DNA of 10,871 nucleotides from JBARCX01 sp049794535. Lineage in GTDB: Bacteria; Pseudomonadota; Gammaproteobacteria; Xanthomonadales; Rhodanobacteraceae. A program made the position numbers and the translations under genes. The notes under the pieces were generated by a model, which was not told where the DNA came from, did no database searches, and saw only the letters and a program-made list of their open reading frames with translations. Every line of letters begins with the position of its first letter. Within the stretch, counting starts at the first letter, position 1. Shown one piece after another: positions 1 through 6,330 of this stretch. The DNA lies in NCBI GenBank assembly GCA_049794535.1, contig JBARCX010000213.1:1-10871 (forward strand), in the 5' to 3' direction.

Positions 1-2
1 GG

Positions 3-1118
3 CAAGCCATGAAACGTCCCGACACAGCATGCATGGTCCACGTACAGCAATACCTGCACGCGACCATGAAATATGCGGGCTGGGCTTTGCCTGCGGCCGT
101 TCTTATCTGGATCAACAGCAACGGCTATATGTTCGTGATGCCACTGTATGGTGATGCAGCCCAGACGGGTGGCTTGCGTGCGGTGCTCAATCTTGTGGCG
201 CCCATCAACACCTTGCTGGTAGGTGCGTGTACGGCATGGTTGCCAAAGCTGGCCGAGCTACATCGAAGCGGGGATGCGCGAGTCTATGCGCGAACAGTGC
301 ATGGTGTAGCTGCATCGATGCTCGTCATTACGCTTTTGGGCGGCTTACTGATCGCACCATTCAGCGCTGAGTTGATCGGTCTGATCTATGGCAAGGCCTA
401 CACAGGCTTTGCAGGTGTGCTTCGAGTGGCCGTGGGCACGTCGCCCTCCGAGCAGCGGCGCGCGCTTGAGGATATCGGTGCTCCACCAGAGCGTGTCGAA
501 CACATTCTCAATGCCGTGGAAGTCGAGCGCTTGAGCCGGCATCGCACTGCGGTGGCCCGCCGCCGTCACATCATGTTGGTCGCAAGGGTCAGCGCGCAGA
601 AAAACATACCGATGTACCTGGATGTTGTGCGCATTCTGCAGCAGTCAGTGCAGGCGCCGTGTTACCTGGTGGGTGTGGGACATTACGCTGACGATCGCAG
701 CCAGCTCATGGGCATGATGAAAGATGCCGGCCTGAGGGAGGCTGACCTTCGCATTGTCGAGTGGCTACCGCGCGCCGAGTTGGTCGAGCTGATGGCAGAC
801 GCCGCCGTTGTCGTGCTGACCTCCACGTATGAAAGCTTCGGTTACGTATTGGCAGAGGCCAATTGCCTGGGCGTGCCGGTGGTCGGTACCGATGTAGACG
901 GCATCTGCGACGTTATTCGCGATGGCCACAATGGTTTTCTCGTACCGATGAATGATGCCGTGGCAATGGCGGAACGTATACGGATGCTGCTGGGTCAGAC
1001 GGATATCTGGAACACCATGTCAGCCGCCGCATATCGTGAGGCGAGCGAGCGCTTCGATATCCGCGATGCCATGCCTCGCTTCGAAGCCTTCTATGCAAGG
1101 CAGATGCGTGGACGTTGA
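3..1118 (+). CDS. Chimeric flippase (Wzx-like) / GT4 glycosyltransferase fusion, 5'-partial
   Basis: Residue numbers count from the in-frame ATG at 9. Residues ~20-138 are hydrophobic and resemble the second half of a MOP/Wzx polysaccharide flippase: membrane segments at ~24-45, 58-76 and 100-128, with a typical LPKLAEL stretch and an LIYGKAYTGF end. From ~143 the protein becomes the end of a GT-B glycosyltransferase: SEQRRALEDIGAPPERV, then the start of the second Rossmann domain (HIMLVARVSAQKN, 187-199) and the nucleotide-sugar EX7E motif at E275/E283 (YESFGYVLAEA). The acceptor-binding N-terminal GT domain (~170 residues in GT4 enzymes) and the first half of the flippase are absent. The frame stays open to the left edge, so the flippase part probably begins outside the window. 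The chimera should lack both activities. It belongs to the polysaccharide operon and overlaps the next gene by 11 bases. The two-part composition is clear; whether the fusion is real or an assembly artefact is not. Confidence 0.72.
   Translation, partial: QAMKRPDTACMVHVQQYLHATMKYAGWALPAAVLIWINSNGYMFVMPLYGDAAQTGGLRAVLNLVAPINTLLVGACTAWLPKLAELHRSGDARVYARTVHGVAASMLVITLLGGLLIAPFSAELIGLIYGKAYTGFAGVLRVAVGTSPSEQRRALEDIGAPPERVEHILNAVEVERLSRHRTAVARRRHIMLVARVSAQKNIPMYLDVVRILQQSVQAPCYLVGVGHYADDRSQLMGMMKDAGLREADLRIVEWLPRAELVELMADAAVVVLTSTYESFGYVLAEANCLGVPVVGTDVDGICDVIRDGHNGFLVPMNDAVAMAERIRMLLGQTDIWNTMSAAAYREASERFDIRDAMPRFEAFYARQMRGR
1097..1100 (+). promoter_or_regulatory. Ribosome binding site deciding the GTG start at 1108
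   Basis: AAGG lies 7 bases before GTG 1108, a normal Shine-Dalgarno distance. It overlaps the alternative in-frame ATG at 1093, which has no comparable site in front of it. This favours the GTG. Confidence 0.45.
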
Positions 1119-2226
1119 GAGCCGCAACGCTTTGGCGACACGCATCGTGCTGCTATGCGCGTGCTTCCTGCTATCGGCGATGATGGCTGGGTTGATGCCG
1201 ATTCCGCTGTTGTACGTAGACGGCATCAACATCCTTCAGACCAAGCCTGACTTAACCGTATTCGGCAGCTCTTATGAGGCCTCGGCTTACCTCTTTGCCC
1301 CGCTGTTCGACCTGCTGCGCGACTTCGGTGTAAGGCTCAATGCTTACGGTCGCCTATTCAACGACGACCAATTCATCGTCAACGTGGTCTTCGGCGCCAT
1401 GTTTTTCTTCGGTATTGCGCTGCAAGTGCTGGGCTGTCGGTTGCGCACGGATTTTCGAAATATCGTCAGCTTTACGTTCTTCACGGTGATCCTGTCACCG
1501 TTTTTCTTTTGCATATCCAAGGAACTGGTGCCGGCGTGGCTGGCCATCATGGTGCTGGTGATGTACCGGTCCGGCATGCTGAGTCTGCGCGGTATGTTCA
1601 TGGCCTATATCGCACTGGTCGCCCTCTGCGGGCTTTACTTTCGAGTCTATTACCTGCTGTTTGCTCTATTGCTCCTGCTCAACTGGTCGCTGGATCGGCA
1701 TCGCAAGGTACTCGTGCTTGCGTACGTGCTTGGCGCGATGGTGCTTGTCGTTGTTTACAACAAGCTGCCGCTGGACCTGATCAATAAAGGCCGTGCCGAC
1801 TACCTCGATGGTGTATCCAACAGCCGCATCCAGTATCTATTGCCTGATGACAATGGTGTCGGATTCGTCGGCAACCGCTTTATCACCTTGCTGCAGCTGT
1901 TCGTGCCAATAAGCCTGCTGACCATCGGCCTGTCTTATCTACCCTACGTGATCCTGCAATGCATCCTCACCTGGGTGATGTTCAAACGGTTGATGGATCC
2001 GGATCGCGGCTTGCGCACTTTCGCTGCGCATGTCGTGTTTGCCTTCACGGTCGTGGGGGCACTGTTTGAGCCGGACTTCGGCTCCTACTTCCGGCACAAA
2101 GTCGGCATATTGCCTTTTCTGCTATTGATCGTGGCCGAGTTTGAATGGATGGATCGGCGCTCCCCGTGTTCGCAAAACGGGCTTGAACGGAATCAAGGGA
2201 CATCTCATGCGAAAGGAAGCGGGTAA
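1108..2226 (+). CDS. Polytopic membrane protein, possible exopolysaccharide polymerase (Wzy/EpsG-like)
   Basis: About 372 residues, dominated by hydrophobic helices. The first starts at residue ~14 and at least eight to nine more run to the C-terminus (for example around nt 1380-1430, 1460-1510, 1600-1680, 1700-1755, 1875-1985, 2025-2065 and 2100-2145), with a larger polar loop at ~1770-1870. An SKE triplet sits at the cytoplasmic start of one helix, as often seen in EpsG/Wzy-type polymerases. No catalytic motif is decisive. Such proteins join repeat units at the periplasmic face of the inner membrane, and the neighbours (flippase/glycosyltransferase remnant, acyltransferase, polysaccharide hydrolase) fit that role. 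The start is GTG 1108 or ATG 1093; the frame is also open further upstream to 952, but that part lies inside the previous gene and is not hydrophobic. Membrane protein is sure; polymerase is inference from context. Confidence 0.68.
   Translation: MDVESRNALATRIVLLCACFLLSAMMAGLMPIPLLYVDGINILQTKPDLTVFGSSYEASAYLFAPLFDLLRDFGVRLNAYGRLFNDDQFIVNVVFGAMFFFGIALQVLGCRLRTDFRNIVSFTFFTVILSPFFFCISKELVPAWLAIMVLVMYRSGMLSLRGMFMAYIALVALCGLYFRVYYLLFALLLLLNWSLDRHRKVLVLAYVLGAMVLVVVYNKLPLDLINKGRADYLDGVSNSRIQYLLPDDNGVGFVGNRFITLLQLFVPISLLTIGLSYLPYVILQCILTWVMFKRLMDPDRGLRTFAAHVVFAFTVVGALFEPDFGSYFRHKVGILPFLLLIVAEFEWMDRRSPCSQNGLERNQGTSHAKGSG
2195..2200 (+). promoter_or_regulatory. Ribosome binding site for the acyltransferase start at 2207
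   Basis: AAGGGA is 6 bases before ATG 2207, inside the end of the preceding gene. The earlier in-frame ATG at 2141 lacks such a site and would add 22 residues unlike the family, so 2207 is preferred. Confidence 0.6.
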
Positions 2227-3286
2227 AGCGCCGGCCCATTCCGGCCTATTCAACTCCATCCAGGTTCTGCGTGGCGTCGCTGCGCTCATGGTGGTGGTCT
2301 ATCACTTGCACGACATCGAGCAGGCTTTTGGCACGGGAGCATCGATGCTCGATGGCGTCGCCCGCTTTGGCTACGCAGGTGTCGACATCTTTTTCGTGAT
2401 CTCTGGCTTTGTCATGGCGATCATCGCCAGGGGTCAGTTCGCATCGCCAGGCAGCGCCGGCAAGTTTCTGCTCAATCGCGGCATACGTATTCTTCCACCG
2501 TACTGGATTTACACCAGCATGGTCGTTGCACTTTCGATCCTTGCAGCAGGTGTATTGAATGCCGACAGCATCGACAAAAGCATCCTGGCTTCGTATCTGC
2601 TTTGGCCACAGGCAGGCTTTCCCTTGCTGCCAGTGGGATGGACGCTCACTTACGAAGCGTATTTTTACCTGATCGTGGCAATCGCGATTGCTTTTGTGCC
2701 CGAGCGACGCTTCACCGCCTATATGTGCGGATGGGCCATCTTGATCGCTTTGGCGCAAGGCTTGACGCCGGGCATGCCGTGGCAGGAAGTGGTGTGCAGC
2801 CCGATGGGCTGGGAGTTCATTGCTGGCGCGTTGATTGGCGTTCACTGGAAGCGGCTGCCCGCGCATTTCGCAAGCCTTATGTTCTGGCTAGGCGCGCTGG
2901 GTTTTTTACTTGCCGTAACGCTATTGAACAAGATGGCTATTTACGAGCACCCCGCCTTGCTGCGTGCAACGGTCTTCGGCTCATGCAGTGCATTGATCAT
3001 CCTGGGTCTTGTTCGTGGCGAAGCGGCGCGTCCGCGTTCCATACACAGTGTGTTACGAACGATCGGTGATGCGTCGTATTCGATTTACCTGTCCCACCTG
3101 TTCGTGATCAAGCTGGCGGCGCATCTGTGGGCTCGTAGCGGCATGAATCAGACGCCTTGGTCCCACCTCGTCTTTGCGTTTATGGCTCTGGCCGCCAGTG
3201 CGGTGGCGGGCGTGGCTTCATACCGTTGGCTGGAACGTCCCTTGCTGGGGCTGGGCAAGCGCTTATTGAAACAGGCGACACGATGA
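2207..3286 (+). CDS. Acyltransferase 3 family membrane protein (OafA-like O-acyltransferase)
   Basis: The 359-residue product has the normal length and features of the acyltransferase-3 family, integral inner-membrane enzymes that move acyl groups (often acetyl) onto sugars of exported polysaccharides. The N-terminal signature LRGVAALMVVVYHL (residues 21-34) has the conserved Arg22 and the catalytic-type His33. It is followed by GYAGVDIFFVISGFVM (55-70) and the RGIRILPPYW loop (91-100), all typical. About ten membrane helices follow, with SYSIYLSHLFVI and WLERPLLGLGKRLL near the end, also usual for the family. It overlaps the preceding gene by 20 bases and the following hydrolase gene by 4 (ATGA), so one transcript is likely. 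It probably decorates the polysaccharide made by this locus, like PslL or GumF/GumG in their loci. The acyl group and acceptor cannot be read from sequence. Confidence 0.92.
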   Translation: MRKEAGKAPAHSGLFNSIQVLRGVAALMVVVYHLHDIEQAFGTGASMLDGVARFGYAGVDIFFVISGFVMAIIARGQFASPGSAGKFLLNRGIRILPPYWIYTSMVVALSILAAGVLNADSIDKSILASYLLWPQAGFPLLPVGWTLTYEAYFYLIVAIAIAFVPERRFTAYMCGWAILIALAQGLTPGMPWQEVVCSPMGWEFIAGALIGVHWKRLPAHFASLMFWLGALGFLLAVTLLNKMAIYEHPALLRATVFGSCSALIILGLVRGEAARPRSIHSVLRTIGDASYSIYLSHLFVIKLAAHLWARSGMNQTPWSHLVFAFMALAASAVAGVASYRWLERPLLGLGKRLLKQATR

Positions 3287-4294
3287 TGCGAACAAATACG
3301 ACAAAACGACGCAGAAAGTGCTTCGCCTTATGGATGTCATTGATGCTTCCCTTGTTCGCACATGCAACGGAAATGGAAGTTGGCGTGGCCATCCATTTTT
3401 CCAACCAAGATGCCAATGTTCCGATGATTATCCAGATGGTAAAGAGAGCTGGCCTGACGTCATGGCGAACTTCATTGGTGTGGGCTGCGATTGAACGCAA
3501 AAAAGGCAGCTACGCATTACCGCCAGAGTATGAGCGTGTCGTTGTGCAGGCGCGCGAAGCGAAAGAGCAAGGGCTTCATCCACTGTTGTTGTTGGGCTAT
3601 GGCAATCCACTCTATGAAGAAGGTGGTTTGGTCACCACGGCAGATGCACGCAAGGGGTTTGCCGATTACGCCCGATGGGTGGCGACCCAGATGAAAGGTG
3701 TCGTGCCCTATTACGAGATCTGGAACGAATGGAATATCGGCTTCGGTTCCACCACCACGCCGCGGACCATCGGTAGCGTCGAGGACTATGCCAAGCTTGT
3801 CCGCGCTGCCGCGGCAGCTATTCACGAAGTGGATCCCCAGGCGATCGTCATCGCCGGCGGCGCAACCAATGAAGACACCGGCTGGTTCGAGGCTTTCGCG
3901 CGCACGAAGGCGTTATCCGCCATTAACGGCGTCAGTATTCACCCTTACGATTATGGCAAGCCGCTATGGGGTCATACGCCGGACGCCGCTATGGCCTGGG
4001 TCGACCAGGTCGAAAAGATCATGATCAAGGCCAGTGGCCGCCCAGTCGACATGTATGTCACCGAAATCGGCTGGCCGACGAACACCCGCGGCTATAGCGA
4101 AGACACGGCGGCGGACTATCTGGTGCGTTTCATGCAACTGGCCAAGTCCAGTACCTATAGTGCACGGCGTATGGTGGTATGACCTGATCGATGACGGCAA
4201 CGATCCGGATAACCGTGAAGACCGGTTCGGTCTGTTTCGCCAGGATGGTGGGCCAAAACCGGCCGCGCTGCGGATGGCCGAATTCAATCGCTGA
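3283..4294 (+). pseudogene. Secreted clan GH-A glycoside hydrolase (PslG/GH39-like), frameshifted near the C-terminus
   Basis: The first frame runs from ATG 3283 (a second ATG follows at 3286) to TGA 4180-4182, giving 299 residues. It has a basic N-region (KRRRK), a hydrophobic core and a likely Sec cleavage site after AHA (residue 28). The catalytic (beta/alpha)8 barrel has the acid/base glutamate E149 in YYEIWNEWN and the nucleophile E261 in YVTEIGWPT, the clan GH-A arrangement. After TYS the family-like sequence continues in another frame, GVWWYDLIDDGNDPDNR through RMAEFNR, ending at 4294. Removing one base near 4157-4160 (or adding two) would restore a 336-residue protein. The lost part includes the last barrel strand, so the short product is probably weak or inactive. 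The start overlaps the acyltransferase stop (ATGA). PslG-type enzymes cut the polysaccharide in the periplasm. A sequencing error would look the same. Confidence 0.82.
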
Positions 4295-4311
4295 GCTTTG
4301 ATCGACAACGT

Positions 4312-4339
4312 GACGGCTGCCCTATCCGGCCGAGCCGTC
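4312..4339 (+). terminator. Possible hairpin terminator after the polysaccharide genes
   Basis: GACGGCT (4312-4318) pairs with AGCCGTC (4333-4339), extended by GCC/GGC inside with a CG bulge. It lies 17 bases after the restored hydrolase stop. No run of T follows, so intrinsic termination is uncertain. Confidence 0.33.
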
Positions 4340-4468
4340 TGAAACATGACTGTCATACGGCATGCTTACGGTGCTCGTCATGGCATACGCATATGATTCG
4401 CATTGGCGATTTTCGCGCCGGGTGGATGGCACACCGCGCTCCATGGATTCCTTCCGGGGAATCGGCTC

Positions 4469-6121
4469 ATGACGGTCTCGCGACGTGACTTTCTGCGCGG
4501 CGCAGGTGGCATGTTCGGGGCCTACGTTTTTGCCGATATCTGGCGTAAGGCCGATGCCTTCACGCCGCCGCCGATGAGCATGCCCATGCCGATGCGCACC
4601 ACCGCGGCGATGTTGGCAGCGCCCAAGGTGCCGTTGATCAATCCCGCCTCGTTGGCGCGCTTTGTCGATCCGCTGCCGATTCCACCGATAGCACGCGCCG
4701 CCGGGCAACGCGCGCATCCGTCGGATCCAGCGCGCCAACTGCCTTACTACCGCATGGAAATGCGCGCGTTCAAAGCACGCCTGCATCGTGATGTGCCAGC
4801 TACTCCTTTGTGGGGCTATGACGGCATGTTTCCCGGCCCCACGTTCGAAACAAGGCGCGATGAGCCGCTGCTGATCGAATGGGCGAATGCGTTGCCGACG
4901 CAACACTTCCTGCCTATCGACCACACCATTCACGGTGCGGAGAAAGACAAGCCGCAGGTACGCGCCGTGACGCATGTGCACGGCGCGCGCGTGCCAGCCG
5001 GTGCCGACGGCTATCCGGAAGATTGGTACACGCCAGGCCGTTCGGCGCTCTATCACTATCCCAACGGGCAGGACGCGGCAACGCTCTGGTATCACGATCA
5101 TGCGATGGGCATTACCCGGCTGAATATCTATGCCGGTCTGGCGGGTGCCTTTATCGTGCGCGATGCGGAAGAACAGAAGCTGGATCTGCCTTCCGGCGAC
5201 AGCGACATTCCGCTGATCCTATGCGATCGCCTGCTGGCACAGGATGGCCAACTGTATTACCCGGTTTCCGATGATCCCTCGGCGCCATGGGTCATGCAGT
5301 GCAATGGCAACTTGCCGTTGTGCAACGGCAAGATTTTTCCGTTCTTCGAGGTTGAGCCCAGGCGCTATCGTTTCCGGCTGATCAATGTGGCAAACACAAG
5401 CTTCTTCGATCTTTCGCTGTCGCACGATCAGGTCTTCCAGCAGATCGCCAGCGATCAAGGCTTATTGAACAAGCCGCTTGAGCGTACGCGCATCGAGTTG
5501 TATCCAGCCGAACGCGCGGATGTCGTCGTGGACTTCTCGGCCATGGCGGGCAAATCAATCCAGTTGCGTCATCAGTCTCAGGGCATCCTGGAATTTCGTG
5601 TACGCAGTACCAGCAAACGTGATGTAAGCGTATTGCCATCGACGTTACGCGATGTACCGCGCATTGATCCGGCCAGTGCTGCAAAACATCGTGTCATGAC
5701 ACTCAACGAGATCGACGATGCCAACGGCAACGCACTGACGATGTTGCTCGACGGCAAGCATTGGTCCGATCCGATCAGTGAGAACCCGCGCCAGAACAGC
5801 ATCGAGACGTGGAGCTTCGTCAATCTCACTGGCGATGCGCATCCTATCCATCTACATCTGGTGCGGTTCCAGGTAGTAGATCGCCGACCATTCGATCTGT
5901 TTGCATGGAATGCGCGCAAGGAGTTGAAGTTCACCGGTGCCGCGCAGCCGCCCGAGCCGCATGAAATGGGCTGGAAAGATACGGTGCGTGCGGACCCTGG
6001 CATGGTCACGCGCATCGTCATGCGCTTCGACGGCGAGCCTGGCCGCTATGTATGGCACTGCCATTTTCTCGAACATGAAGACAACGAGATGATGCGGCCG
6101 TATCAACTACTGCCCGTGTAA
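4469..6121 (+). CDS. Tat-exported multicopper oxidase (CotA/laccase-like)
   Basis: The 550-residue product starts at ATG 4469, with GGGGA 8 bases upstream (4456-4460); the open frame from 4403 has no better site. The N-terminus holds a twin-arginine signal, SRRDFLRGAG (4-13), so it is probably exported folded to the periplasm. All four copper motifs are present: H169-V-H171-G, W-Y-H209-D-H211, H458-P-I-H461-L-H463 and H530-C531-H532. The type 1 ligands are C531, H536 and axial M541, with the same spacing as in CotA. LWYHDHAMGITRLNIYAG and HFLEHEDNEMMRPY are typical of the CotA/bilirubin oxidase branch. These enzymes oxidise phenols, bilirubin-like compounds or metals such as Mn(II) and reduce O2 to water. 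A methionine-rich stretch (MSMPMPM, 36-42) follows the signal. It stands 174 bases after the polysaccharide genes and 209 before the phosphoesterase. The family is certain; the substrate is unknown. Confidence 0.96.
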   Translation: MTVSRRDFLRGAGGMFGAYVFADIWRKADAFTPPPMSMPMPMRTTAAMLAAPKVPLINPASLARFVDPLPIPPIARAAGQRAHPSDPARQLPYYRMEMRAFKARLHRDVPATPLWGYDGMFPGPTFETRRDEPLLIEWANALPTQHFLPIDHTIHGAEKDKPQVRAVTHVHGARVPAGADGYPEDWYTPGRSALYHYPNGQDAATLWYHDHAMGITRLNIYAGLAGAFIVRDAEEQKLDLPSGDSDIPLILCDRLLAQDGQLYYPVSDDPSAPWVMQCNGNLPLCNGKIFPFFEVEPRRYRFRLINVANTSFFDLSLSHDQVFQQIASDQGLLNKPLERTRIELYPAERADVVVDFSAMAGKSIQLRHQSQGILEFRVRSTSKRDVSVLPSTLRDVPRIDPASAAKHRVMTLNEIDDANGNALTMLLDGKHWSDPISENPRQNSIETWSFVNLTGDAHPIHLHLVRFQVVDRRPFDLFAWNARKELKFTGAAQPPEPHEMGWKDTVRADPGMVTRIVMRFDGEPGRYVWHCHFLEHEDNEMMRPYQLLPV

Positions 6122-6317
6122 AAAATCACGAACCACTGTGCTCCAACGCACACGATCGTGCGCTGTCGCAGCACTGTCACAGAAGACGGTCGCGTTGTCG
6201 CGCGAGTGCCAACGCATCGTCATCTGAGCGGACCAGACTGCCCTGCGGTCAGCGAGCTTGAGCACCACGCCGACCGAAATCAGGGGGAATTTCACGCAGC
6301 CTTCACCGGATTCCTGC

Positions 6318-6323
6318 AGGAGA
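6318..6323 (+). promoter_or_regulatory. Ribosome binding site of the phosphoesterase gene
   Basis: AGGAGA stands 7 bases before ATG 6331 and is the strongest Shine-Dalgarno match in the window. It fixes the start and suggests efficient translation. Confidence 0.7.
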
Positions 6324-6330
6324 TCCAGTC

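Noticed and set aside
952..1107. N-terminal extension of the membrane protein back to ATG 952
   Set aside because: It overlaps the conserved end of the glycosyltransferase part, has no ribosome site, and its Arg/Cys-rich sequence does not look like the protein.
2246..2866. 206-codon open frame on the minus strand
   Set aside because: It is antisense to the acyltransferase; composition and lack of motifs mark it as a shadow.
4322..5101. 259-codon open frame on the minus strand
   Set aside because: It is antisense to the multicopper oxidase, rich in Arg and His in a way typical of shadow frames, with no recognisable domain.
6122..6330. Promoter between the oxidase and phosphoesterase genes
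   Set aside because: I could not find a convincing -35/-10 pair; a TTGAGC near 6258 has no fitting -10.
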